5,498 nt of DNA from an uncultured bacterium (GCA_900551675.1 URXH01000107.1:1-5498); one strand, 5' to 3'; shown: positions 1-4,231, numbered from the stretch's first letter. Numbers and translations: made by a program. The notes: a model not told the origin generated them from the letters alone.

Positions 1-187
1 AGGCTGCTGCTGCGGCTATGCCGACGGATTTTCTTCTAAGCTTTATAGGCTGGGGTTTTGTTTCTGTGTGTGCGCTGTCGGCTGAGTTGGTGATAAAGGC
101 TTTATTGTCTATTTTTTGCAGGATAGCGTCAAGATTTTCAGACTTGCTTTCGCTGTGGGACTTTTTCATTATATCTGTCATTTTCAT
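1..187 (-). CDS. Probable anti-sigma factor, N-terminal part (partial)
   Basis: This reading frame starts at 187 on the minus strand and runs off the window at base 1, giving 62 codons. The start is chosen because a strong AAGGAGG (complement of 197-203) lies 9 bases upstream. Further in-frame ATGs at 181 and 169 are less well placed. The product begins MKMTDIMKKSHSES, is hydrophilic for about 50 residues, then shows a basic IKLRRKSVG stretch followed by IAAAAA. That looks like a cytoplasmic segment leading into a transmembrane helix. It overlaps the sigma gene by 50 bases in another frame, so the two are almost certainly translated from one mRNA. Gene order (ECF sigma, then a membrane protein with a short cytoplasmic N-terminus) is what suggests an anti-sigma factor that would hold the sigma at the membrane. 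No family motif is visible in this fragment, so the role is inferred from context. Confidence 0.6.
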   Translation of the reverse strand, partial: MKMTDIMKKSHSESKSENLDAILQKIDNKAFITNSADSAHTETKPQPIKLRRKSVGIAAAAA

Positions 188-704
188 TGCTTTGTTCCTC
201 CTTTTCACAGTATGTTTTTTTCAGCTTGTCAAGGGTGCGGTATAGTCTTGATTTTACGGTGGACTGGGACAAGCCCAGGTATGATGCGGTTTTCTTGATA
301 GTATAGCCGTACTGATAATGCAGGACGAAAATGCGGTAGGTGGTATCGTCGGAGCTTTTGAGATAGCTCATCACCTGCTCATAGTCGAAAAAGTCGGCGC
401 TTTCAAGGTCGGCAAGGGCTTTTTCGTCGGGGATATTCAGGTCGGTGATATCCTCAAATGTGGCTTTGGGCTGTTGTCTGTAATGGTCTGCAACATAATG
501 CTTGGCTATACGCAGGACGTAATGTCTGACGTTTTTTATTTTCCCCTCAGTGGTGATAAGGGAGCGGTAAAAATCAAGATACACGCTTTGGAGTGCGTCC
601 TCTATAAGCTCTCTGGTGGGAAGCTTTGAGGTGAGATAGCGATTTATATAATCGTATGTATCATTATAAACCTTTACGAATGTATCTTTTAGTTCTGTTC
701 CCAT
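138..704 (-). CDS. RNA polymerase sigma factor, sigma-70 family, ECF type
   Basis: The 188-residue protein has the two-domain plan of ECF sigma factors. Residues about 10-78 are region 2-like (LIEDALQSVYLDFYRSL, then VRHYVLRIAKHYVADHYR), which in the family binds core polymerase and the -10 element. A linker follows at about 80-108. Residues about 110-163 are region 4, with a helix-turn-helix at YTIKKTASYLGLSQSTVKSR that would read the -35 element. The start at 704 has an AAGGAGG site 7 bases upstream. The last 20 or so residues after LDKLKK are charged and lie over the start of the downstream gene, so they may be present mainly to accommodate the overlap. It should direct RNA polymerase to a small stress or envelope regulon, held in check by the downstream product. 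Which signal it answers cannot be told. Base composition is richer in GC than the genes beyond 1055. Confidence 0.9.
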   Translation of the reverse strand: MGTELKDTFVKVYNDTYDYINRYLTSKLPTRELIEDALQSVYLDFYRSLITTEGKIKNVRHYVLRIAKHYVADHYRQQPKATFEDITDLNIPDEKALADLESADFFDYEQVMSYLKSSDDTTYRIFVLHYQYGYTIKKTASYLGLSQSTVKSRLYRTLDKLKKTYCEKEEQSNENDRYNEKVPQRKQV

Positions 705-749
705 GGTTTTTCCTCCTTTCTTTTTTTGCTCTGTGAGCTTTCACCCTAA

Positions 750-778
750 TAGTCGGGGATTTTGCTGAAAAAGTTTCA
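750..778 (-). promoter_or_regulatory. Candidate ECF-type promoter for the sigma/anti-sigma pair
   Basis: Read on the minus strand there is TGAAAC (778-773) followed after 17 bases by CGACTA (755-750). TGAAAC is the typical -35 of ECF sigma factors and a CG-starting -10 is also typical, so the gene may activate its own transcription. The predicted start of transcription would lie about 40 bases before the sigma start codon. The -35 is embedded in a short inverted repeat (764-780). No housekeeping promoter of similar quality was seen here. Confidence 0.45.
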
Positions 779-780
779 GC
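764..780. repeat. Short inverted repeat over the sigma gene -35 region
   Basis: GCTGAAA (764-770) and TTTCAGC (774-780) are exact inverted copies separated by three bases. The repeat contains the candidate TGAAAC -35 element of the sigma gene. It could be a binding site for a dimeric regulator or simply part of the promoter. Confidence 0.5.
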
Positions 781-804
781 TTTGTGAAAAGTTTTTTGTA
801 AAGA

Positions 805-830
805 AAAAGGACGGCAGAAGCCGTCCTTTT
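805..830. terminator. Bidirectional intrinsic terminator-like hairpin
   Basis: AAAAGGACGGC (805-815) pairs perfectly with GCCGTCCTTTT (820-830) around an AGAA loop. The A-tract on one side and the T-tract on the other make it terminator-like in both directions. It lies upstream of the sigma gene, so it would insulate that gene from transcription coming from the right and stop anything running rightwards. Confidence 0.6.
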
Positions 831-834
831 ACTG

Positions 835-870
835 TCGAAGAAGTGGCCAAACGCCACTTCTTCGAGTTTT
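835..870. terminator. 13-bp perfect hairpin followed by T-tract
   Basis: TCGAAGAAGTGGC (835-847) pairs perfectly with GCCACTTCTTCGA (853-865) around a CAAAC loop, and G plus a T-run follows. It is terminator-like on the plus strand. A related hairpin occurs at 1028-1054, so it is also a member of a small local repeat family. Confidence 0.6.
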
Positions 871-918
871 TTCGGGTTTTGCCTCTCGCACACGCTCCCG
901 GGCGGCAAAACCCGAAAA
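869..918. repeat. 15-bp inverted repeat with 20-base GC-rich loop
   Basis: TTTTCGGGTTTTGCC (869-883) and GGCAAAACCCGAAAA (904-918) are exact inverted copies with about 20 bases between them. The ends are T- and A-rich, so the cruciform or RNA hairpin would look like a terminator in either direction. No gene is associated with it. Confidence 0.65.
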
Positions 919-922
919 GTAC

Positions 923-939
923 GAAAACCGTCGGTTTTC
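923..939. repeat. Small palindrome
   Basis: GAAAACCG (923-930) and CGGTTTTC (932-939) are exact inverted copies around a single T. It belongs to the run of palindromes filling 764-1054. Confidence 0.5.
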
Positions 940-979
940 ATCCGTTTTGACGCACATGTCGTCAAAGCCGGAATTAACT

Positions 980-1016
980 TTAAGGGGCTGCGGCCCCTTA
1001 ACAACCCCAAGGGGTT
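980..1016. repeat. Two adjacent GC-rich palindromes
   Basis: TTAAGGGGC (980-988) pairs with GCCCCTTAA (993-1001) around TGCG. Directly after, AACCCC (1003-1008) faces GGGGTT (1011-1016). GC-rich palindromes of this type look like intergenic repeats of Ruminococcus-like genomes, an impression from memory that a genome search would settle. No reading frame in this stretch looks like a real gene. Confidence 0.55.
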
Positions 1017-1027
1017 TCTCTGTTGCC

Positions 1028-1058
1028 GAAGAAGCGGCTTGGCGCCGCTTCTTCTTTT
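1028..1058. terminator. 11-bp hairpin with T-tract at the composition seam
   Basis: GAAGAAGCGGC (1028-1038) pairs perfectly with GCCGCTTCTTC (1044-1054) around TTGGC, followed by TTTT. It is a sister of the hairpin at 835-865, with a C-G pair where that one has T-A. The 3' arm is fused in frame to the AT-rich DUF368 coding sequence, so it marks where the two unlike parts of the window join. Confidence 0.6.
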
Positions 1059-1425
1059 CTTATCAGGTTTTATTTATTCGGTAGGAAACGTTATACCAGG
1101 TATAAGTGGGTCCTTTTTATTAATCTTAATTGGAATGTATGAATTTGTACTATCTATAATGGCAAATCCTATTAGCGCTGTAGTTACATCCTTTGGTAAA
1201 ATCCTTCCATTTATATTAGGATTAATATTTGGCGTTATAGTTCTTCTTAAACTTATGAAATATTTGCTTGATAAAAAATTTGGTTTAACTTATAGTATAA
1301 TAATTGGTTTTGTAATAGGTTCTATTCCAGCACTAATTCCTAAGTTTAGTTTTAATTTAGATTTTATAACAGGGATCACAGTAATGATAGTAAGCTTTGT
1401 ATTATCATATAAATTAACAAAATAA
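1055..1425 (+). pseudogene. DUF368-family membrane protein, 5'-truncated remnant
   Basis: The open frame ends at 1425 with TAA and can be read back to a TTG at 1039, but those first codons are the arm of the GC-rich hairpin and are unlikely to be a genuine start. Family-like sequence begins around FLSGFIYSVGNVIPGISGSF, which matches the second conserved PGISGS segment of DUF368 proteins. Members of the family are usually about twice this length or more and carry an earlier related motif, so roughly the N-terminal half is absent. What remains has hydrophobic stretches at the start, at KILPFILGLIFGVIVLL, at SIIIGFVIGSIPALI and at ITGITVMIVSFVLSY, consistent with an integral membrane protein. 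DUF368 proteins have been proposed as polyprenyl-phosphate translocases, but nothing here tests that. No ribosome site or promoter is visible, so this is either a broken gene or a gene cut by an assembly join. Confidence 0.7.
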
Positions 1426-1456
1426 TCATAAATTTTAAAAAAATTAATAATGGTAC

Positions 1457-1486
1457 TTGACAATAACGTATGATTTTTAGTATACT
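1457..1486 (+). promoter_or_regulatory. Sigma-A-type promoter for tRNA-Asp/tRNA-Phe
   Basis: TTGACA (1457-1462) and TATACT (1481-1486) are separated by 18 bases. Transcription should start near 1493, about 20 bases before tRNA-Asp. Confidence 0.75.
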
Positions 1487-1514
1487 TAAAGAGCTTTAGG
1501 AAAAAAGCTTATGT

Positions 1515-1590
1515 GGTTCCGTGGTGTAGGGGTTAACACGTCTGCCTGTCACGCAGAAGATCGCGGGTTCAAATCTCGTCGGAACCGCCA
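1515..1590 (+). tRNA. tRNA-Asp (anticodon GTC)
   Basis: A complete 76-base cloverleaf with encoded CCA. Acceptor GGTTCCG pairs with CGGAACC, the discriminator is G, and the anticodon stem TCTGC/GCAGA holds the loop CTGTCAC with anticodon GTC. The T-arm contains GGTTCAAAT. It is first in a two-tRNA unit with tRNA-Phe 37 bases downstream. Confidence 0.97.
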
Positions 1591-1627
1591 TTTTTTTTAT
1601 AAAAAATGAAAAAATAATATTGAAGTT

Positions 1628-1703
1628 GGCTCTGTAGCTCAGTCGGTAGAGCACAGGACTGAAAATCCTGGTGTCGGCAGTTCGATCCTGCCCGGAGCCA
1701 CCA
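1628..1703 (+). tRNA. tRNA-Phe (anticodon GAA)
   Basis: A complete 76-base cloverleaf with encoded CCA. Acceptor GGCTCTG pairs with CGGAGCC (one T-G pair), the D-arm reads GCTCAGTCGGTAGAGC, and the stem CAGGA/TCCTG holds the loop CTGAAAA with anticodon GAA. The T-loop is TTCGATC. It is followed at once by an intrinsic terminator and probably shares the tRNA-Asp promoter. Confidence 0.97.
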
Positions 1704-1712
1704 TTTAAAAAC

Positions 1713-1739
1713 AACAACCAATTGGTTGTTCTTTTTTTT
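1713..1739 (+). terminator. Intrinsic terminator after tRNA-Phe
   Basis: An 18-base perfect palindrome (AACAACCAA then TTGGTTGTT, 1713-1730) is followed by C and eight T. It ends the Asp-Phe tRNA transcript. Confidence 0.85.
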
Positions 1740-1842
1740 GGCTTCCGTTGCAGGATCTAATAATGTATCATCCTAAATAATAGGTTATAATATAATAATT
1801 GTTAATATTAAATGAAATAAGGATTTTAAGTCCTGTCTCACT

Positions 1843-1873
1843 AAAAAAAGACTTTTCTATTAAGCCTTTTTTT
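1843..1873. terminator. Terminator of mscL, symmetrical
   Basis: AAGACTT (1848-1854) and AAGCCTT (1862-1868) pair with one mismatch on the plus strand, which becomes a G-U pair in the minus-strand RNA. The hairpin is extended by A and T tracts on both sides. On the minus strand it lies just past the mscL stop and is followed by seven T, so it should terminate mscL. The 100 bases between the tRNA-Phe terminator and this point hold no gene. Confidence 0.65.
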
Positions 1874-1875
1874 AA

Positions 1876-2298
1876 TTATTTTTTATTTATCTTTTTGTTA
1901 GTTACTCTATTATCTTTTTTTAGTTCTTTTAATATATCTTTTAAAACACTTAATTCAGATTCTTCTGTTTTATCCTCCTTAATTTCTTCTTTTTTTTCTA
2001 ATTTGTTAGTAACATCCGATAATTTATTTACTATCTTAACAAAGATAAATACACAAAAAGCAATTATAATAAAATCAATAACATTTTGAATAAACAATCC
2101 ATACGCAATTTTAGCATCACCAATTTTTAAAACCAAGCCACTAAAATTAACGCCTCCGATAATCACTCCTATGATAGGCATTAAAATATCATTAACAAGA
2201 GATGATACGATTTTACCAAAAGCACCTCCAATAATAACACCAACTGCTAAATCAACAACGTTACCTTTTGAAATAAACTTTTTAAACTCTTTAAACAT
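1876..2298 (-). CDS. mscL: Large-conductance mechanosensitive channel MscL
   Basis: This 140-residue membrane protein opens under membrane tension and releases solutes on sudden osmotic downshift, acting as a homopentamer in the cytoplasmic membrane. The N-terminus MFKEFKKFISKGNVVDLAVGVIIGGAFGKIV is the MscL signature, with the amphipathic start helix and the pore-lining first membrane helix at about 15-43. A short extracellular loop (VNFSGLVLKIGDAKIAYG) follows, then the second helix at about 69-92 (FIQNVIDFIIIAFCVFIFVKIV). The C-terminus is highly charged, with ESELSVLKDILKELKK at about 113-128 matching the family's cytoplasmic helical bundle. The start has GGAG a few bases upstream. The gene is alone, diverging from the P-loop kinase gene. 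Length is normal for the family and nothing essential is missing. Confidence 0.96.
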   Translation of the reverse strand: MFKEFKKFISKGNVVDLAVGVIIGGAFGKIVSSLVNDILMPIIGVIIGGVNFSGLVLKIGDAKIAYGLFIQNVIDFIIIAFCVFIFVKIVNKLSDVTNKLEKKEEIKEDKTEESELSVLKDILKELKKDNRVTNKKINKK

Positions 2299-2319
2299 TT
2301 TATAACTCCTTTCGAATAA

Positions 2320-2328
2320 ATTATAACA
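2320..2328 (-). promoter_or_regulatory. Possible extended -10 for mscL
   Basis: The minus strand reads TGTTATAAT (2328-2320), an extended -10, but no good -35 is seen. The predicted start of transcription falls nearly on the ribosome site, so this assignment is uncertain. Confidence 0.3.
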
Positions 2329-2342
2329 TGATTATTTAGTAT

Positions 2343-2351
2343 GTGATATAA
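2343..2351 (+). promoter_or_regulatory. Extended -10 promoter for the P-loop kinase gene
   Basis: TGATATAAT (2343-2351) is a perfect extended -10 about 36 bases before the chosen ATG. The -35 is poor, as is usual when the TGn extension is present. It diverges from mscL. Confidence 0.55.
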
Positions 2352-2386
2352 TAAAAGAAGAATACGAATAAAGTGGGGTGCATGAT

Positions 2387-2878
2387 ATGAAAAAGCAAAT
2401 AATTATTTTAAATGGTACTGGTGGAAGCGGCAAAGATACATTTATTAATTTGTGTTCAAAATATGCATCTTGCATGAGTATATCATCTGTTGATAAGGTG
2501 TATGAGGTTGCCTCTTTATTGGGATGGACCGGAACAAAAACTGATAAAGATAGAAAATTTTTAGCAGATTTAAAAGATTTGTCCACCGCTTATAACGATA
2601 TGCCTTTTGAGGAAATAAAAAAGAAAATAGAAAGTTTTGAAAAAAGCGATTATGATGTTTTATTTGTAAAATTAAGAGAACCAGAAGAAATTAAAAGACT
2701 TGCTCTTTTATATGATGTAAAAACTGTTTTGATAAAGAGAAAAGACCATAAAATAATAACATCAAACAGAGCAGATGCTAAGGTTGAAAATTATAATTAT
2801 GATTATGTTATAGAAAATAATTCACTAAGTAAATTAGATTGTATTGCTAAAAAATTAATTGATGAAGTTCTAAAATAG
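2387..2878 (+). CDS. Small P-loop nucleotide kinase-like protein
   Basis: This is a 163-residue protein with an N-terminal Walker A, IIILNGTGGSGKDTF, with GxxGxGK at residues 10-16 after a hydrophobic strand. The GKD form is common in (deoxy)nucleoside monophosphate kinases and dephospho-CoA kinases. Then come SISSVDKVYEVASLLGW, a KTDKDRKFLADLKDLS segment that resembles the substrate-binding part of dNMP kinases, VLFVKLREPEEI (about 100-112), which may correspond to the lid/adenine-binding side, and SNRADAKVENYNYDYVIEN near the end. I know this layout from unnamed Firmicutes proteins but not a tested substrate. A nucleotide kinase role is inferred. The start is taken at 2387 (MKKQIIIL) because GGGGTG lies 6-7 bases upstream. 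A GTG at 2378 would overlap that site. It stands alone between mscL and tRNA-Arg, and no clear terminator follows. Confidence 0.75.
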   Translation: MKKQIIILNGTGGSGKDTFINLCSKYASCMSISSVDKVYEVASLLGWTGTKTDKDRKFLADLKDLSTAYNDMPFEEIKKKIESFEKSDYDVLFVKLREPEEIKRLALLYDVKTVLIKRKDHKIITSNRADAKVENYNYDYVIENNSLSKLDCIAKKLIDEVLK

Positions 2879-2921
2879 CGACATATAATTCACGTATAAT
2901 TAGCAAATTCATAAAATACTA

Positions 2922-2950
2922 TTGAAAAAATTAAAGATAAGTGTTATAAT
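2922..2950 (+). promoter_or_regulatory. Promoter of tRNA-Arg(ACG)
   Basis: TTGAAA (2922-2927) and TATAAT (2945-2950) are 17 bases apart, with a TG extension before the -10. Transcription should start near 2956-2958, leaving an unusually structured leader of about 48 bases before the mature tRNA. Confidence 0.75.
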
Positions 2951-2953
2951 TAG

Positions 2954-2989
2954 TGGCGTCGCAAGGGAAATTCGAACCTTCTTCCTTGC
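2954..2989. other. tRNA 3'-end-like sequence on minus strand; leader hairpin on plus
   Basis: On the minus strand this stretch reads GGTTCGAATTTCCC, then TTGCGACGCCA, which looks like a T-arm plus acceptor and CCA end, but no 5' tRNA half is found. On the plus strand it lies in the predicted tRNA-Arg leader and folds as GCAAGGGA (2961-2968) with TTCCTTGC (2982-2989), showing TTCGAACC in the loop. That loop is the exact complement of GGTTCGAA in the downstream tRNA-Arg T-arm (3057-3064). It may be a decayed tRNA copy or a leader that pairs with the tRNA. Confidence 0.5.
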
Positions 2990-3004
2990 AAATGAAGTAT
3001 AGTT

Positions 3005-3081
3005 GCGCTCGTAGCTCAGCTGGATAGAGCACTTGGCTACGAACCAAGGGGTCAGGGGTTCGAATCCCTTCGAGCGCGCCA
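3005..3081 (+). tRNA. tRNA-Arg (anticodon ACG)
   Basis: A complete 77-base cloverleaf with encoded CCA. Acceptor GCGCTCG pairs with CGAGCGC, the discriminator is G, the D-arm is GCTCAGCTGGATAGAGC, and the stem CTTGG/CCAAG holds CTACGAA with anticodon ACG. This is the tRNA whose A34 is normally deaminated to inosine to read CGU, CGC and CGA. No clear terminator follows, and the next tRNA has its own promoter. Confidence 0.97.
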
Positions 3082-3127
3082 CTTATTATTTATATAGTAA
3101 TACTTGCATATTAACACGCGTGCAGTA

Positions 3128-3157
3128 TTGACAATTTTAATTTTAGTATGATATAAT
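3128..3157 (+). promoter_or_regulatory. Promoter of tRNA-Pro(TGG)
   Basis: TTGACA (3128-3133) and TATAAT (3152-3157) are 18 bases apart, with a TGA extension of the -10. The start of transcription falls a few bases before the mature tRNA. The -35 overlaps an imperfect inverted repeat, AATACT (3099-3104) against AGTATT (3124-3129). Confidence 0.8.
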
Positions 3158-3169
3158 CATCTTGCAATT

Positions 3170-3246
3170 CGGAAAGTAGCACAATTTGGTAGTGCACGCG
3201 GTTTGGGACCGTGAGGTTGCAGGTTCAAATCCTGTCTTTCCGACCA
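3170..3246 (+). tRNA. tRNA-Pro (anticodon TGG)
   Basis: A complete 77-base cloverleaf with encoded CCA. Acceptor CGGAAAG pairs with CTTTCCG, the discriminator is A, the D-stem is GCAC/GTGC, and the loop TTTGGGA carries anticodon TGG. The T-arm GCAGGTTCAAATCCTGT is intact. The 3' 30 bases (3218-3247) are identical to those of the second tRNA-Pro at 5132-5161. Confidence 0.97.
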
Positions 3247-3255
3247 TTAGAAAGT

Positions 3256-3281
3256 AACTACTCATATAGAGTAGTTTTTTT
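3256..3281 (+). terminator. Intrinsic terminator after tRNA-Pro(TGG)
   Basis: AACTACTC (3256-3263) pairs with GAGTAGTT (3269-3276) around ATATA, and a seven-base T-run follows. In the other direction the T-run is poor, so it should act mainly on the tRNA transcript. Confidence 0.85.
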
Positions 3282-3294
3282 GTTGCAAAATAAT

Positions 3295-3315
3295 CTGCAA
3301 CCTCACATTCCCAAA
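3295..3315 (-). repeat. Inverted partial copy of tRNA-Pro(TGG)
   Basis: Read on the minus strand this matches tRNA-Pro positions 3202-3222 at 19 of 21 bases, with an unbroken 12-base match GTGAGGTTGCAG and the anticodon-loop bases TTTGGGA. It lies just past the endonuclease stop codon on that gene's strand. There is no surrounding cloverleaf, so it is a fragment and not a tRNA gene. Confidence 0.7.
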
Positions 3316-3326
3316 GTAAAAAGAAA

Positions 3327-4100
3327 TCATTCTAAGACTTCTTCATATAACTTGCATAGATCAGATTCCTTTATTCCAAAAGTAACCCCATGATCATGTT
3401 CCAATCCTTTTTTGAAACCGCTTTTATAAACTCCTAAACAAAAATATATGCGTATATCCCCATTTTCCAAAGCCTCAAAAAACTTATCAATCCCTTTAAG
3501 CTTATAAAACTTAATCTCATTATAATGAAAATGTTTTTCTCCCTTAATTAATTTGCTATTATATTTAACAAACGATAAATAGCTAAGCTTTCTGTTTAAT
3601 GTATCATTGATATCTATAAAATCCCAAAAAACACTTTTGTCGACCAGAATATTATGTTTATTATAAACATATAGATAAATCCTTTTTTCACTATATCTTA
3701 CATTTATTTTAAAAGAATAACCAGATTCTACCTTTACTTTCATATTGGTATAAAAAGATTTCATAAGTATTTTGACATCCGGAAAATCTTTATCGGGCGT
3801 TCCATAACTATCTCTTATCCTTTTTAATTCAAACCCGAAACAATTACTTGGAACAAGACTGAAAAGCGAAATATACTTATATTTATTTTTAAAACTAAAA
3901 TTATTTTTAACTTTTATTTCAATGCCTTTATAATCTGCTATTTGAAAATTATCATTATACTTTCCGATTAGTTTTTCAAACGTAAGACCAGCATTCCCTT
4001 TATTATTTTGACTTATTCCTTTAACATAGCCCATTTTTTTAATTTCATTAAATTTGTTTTGTAATTCTTCTATAGAATCTTTAATATTAAAATTATCCAT
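3327..4100 (-). CDS. MvaI/BcnI-family (MutH-like) restriction endonuclease
   Basis: This 257-residue protein is probably a DNA endonuclease of the MvaI/BcnI group, which cut CC(W or S)GG-type sites and are structurally related to the mismatch-repair nickase MutH. The N-terminal core has GNAGLTFEKLIGKYNDNF (about 35-52), matching the family's G-x-T-xE-xLLGI-x-N pattern, then IADYKGIEIKVK, where D56, E61 and K63 give a PD-(D/E)xK-type site. The C-terminal LGVYKSGFKKGLEHDHGVTFGI (about 222-243) fits the family's HDHGT-FRI element. Length is close to MvaI and BcnI. An AAAGGAA site precedes the start at 4100. No methyltransferase gene is in the window, so if this is a restriction enzyme its partner is elsewhere. 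A solo nickase or repair role is also possible. The specificity cannot be read from the sequence. It diverges from the exonuclease III gene and runs towards tRNA-Pro. Confidence 0.82.
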   Translation of the reverse strand: MDNFNIKDSIEELQNKFNEIKKMGYVKGISQNNKGNAGLTFEKLIGKYNDNFQIADYKGIEIKVKNNFSFKNKYKYISLFSLVPSNCFGFELKRIRDSYGTPDKDFPDVKILMKSFYTNMKVKVESGYSFKINVRYSEKRIYLYVYNKHNILVDKSVFWDFIDINDTLNRKLSYLSFVKYNSKLIKGEKHFHYNEIKFYKLKGIDKFFEALENGDIRIYFCLGVYKSGFKKGLEHDHGVTFGIKESDLCKLYEEVLE

Positions 4101-4132
4101 AATAAAATTTCTTCCTTTCTTTTTTGCCTGCT

Positions 4133-4138
4133 ATAATA
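4133..4138 (-). promoter_or_regulatory. Possible -10 of the endonuclease gene
   Basis: The minus strand reads TATTAT (4138-4133), preceded by TGTG, about 32 bases before the endonuclease start. No convincing -35 was found at the usual spacing. Confidence 0.3.
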
Positions 4139-4201
4139 CACAAAACATCTGTCGATAAAACTCGTATTTTGAAATAATGAATAAAAAATGTTATTTTTTC
4201 G

Positions 4202-4210
4202 TGATATAAT
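4202..4210 (+). promoter_or_regulatory. Extended -10 promoter of the exonuclease III gene
   Basis: TGATATAAT (4202-4210) lies just upstream of the AAAGGA ribosome site (4218-4223) and the ATG at 4232. The implied 5' leader is very short, about 15 bases. A TTGAAA further up (4169-4174) is too distant to be its -35. Confidence 0.55.
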
Positions 4211-4231
4211 CATAATGAAAGGAAAATAATT

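Noticed and set aside
18..245. Plus-strand 75-codon hydrophobic frame
   Set aside because: It lies antisense to the anti-sigma start and the sigma 3' end, which have ribosome sites and recognisable protein. It has no ribosome site of its own.
741..1010. Minus-strand 89-codon and plus-strand 62-codon frames in the palindrome stretch
   Set aside because: They read through several perfect inverted repeats, show no protein-like pattern and lack convincing ribosome sites.
1492..1509. AGCTTT/AAAGCT hairpin in the tRNA-Asp leader
   Set aside because: The stem is short and AT-rich with no T-run. It is not stronger than expected by chance in this DNA.
1496..1717. Minus-strand 73-codon frame
   Set aside because: It runs antisense through tRNA-Asp and tRNA-Phe. 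Its peptide (GSGQDRTADTRIFSPVLYRLSYRA) is the well-known false protein obtained from tRNA genes.
1799..2089. Plus-strand 96-codon frame
   Set aside because: It is the antisense shadow of mscL.
2955..3005. T-box riboswitch upstream of tRNA-Arg
   Set aside because: There is no T-box consensus or terminator/antiterminator pair, and the complementarity is to the T-arm and acceptor end, not to the anticodon plus NCCA.
2954..3025. A complete minus-strand tRNA next to tRNA-Arg
   Set aside because: A T-arm-like stretch and a GCCA end exist, but the T-stem pairs badly, the possible TGC anticodon arm has a mismatch, and no D-arm or 5' acceptor strand is present. It is kept only as a fragment.
3327..3329. 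TGA read as tryptophan (Mollicutes-type code), extending the endonuclease
   Set aside because: All tryptophans seen in the exonuclease, endonuclease and kinase genes use TGG, and the endonuclease already has family length at this TGA.
3211..3393. Plus-strand 60-codon frame beginning in tRNA-Pro
   Set aside because: It starts inside the tRNA, crosses its terminator and ends antisense to the endonuclease gene. MRLQVQILSFRP is a typical false tRNA translation.
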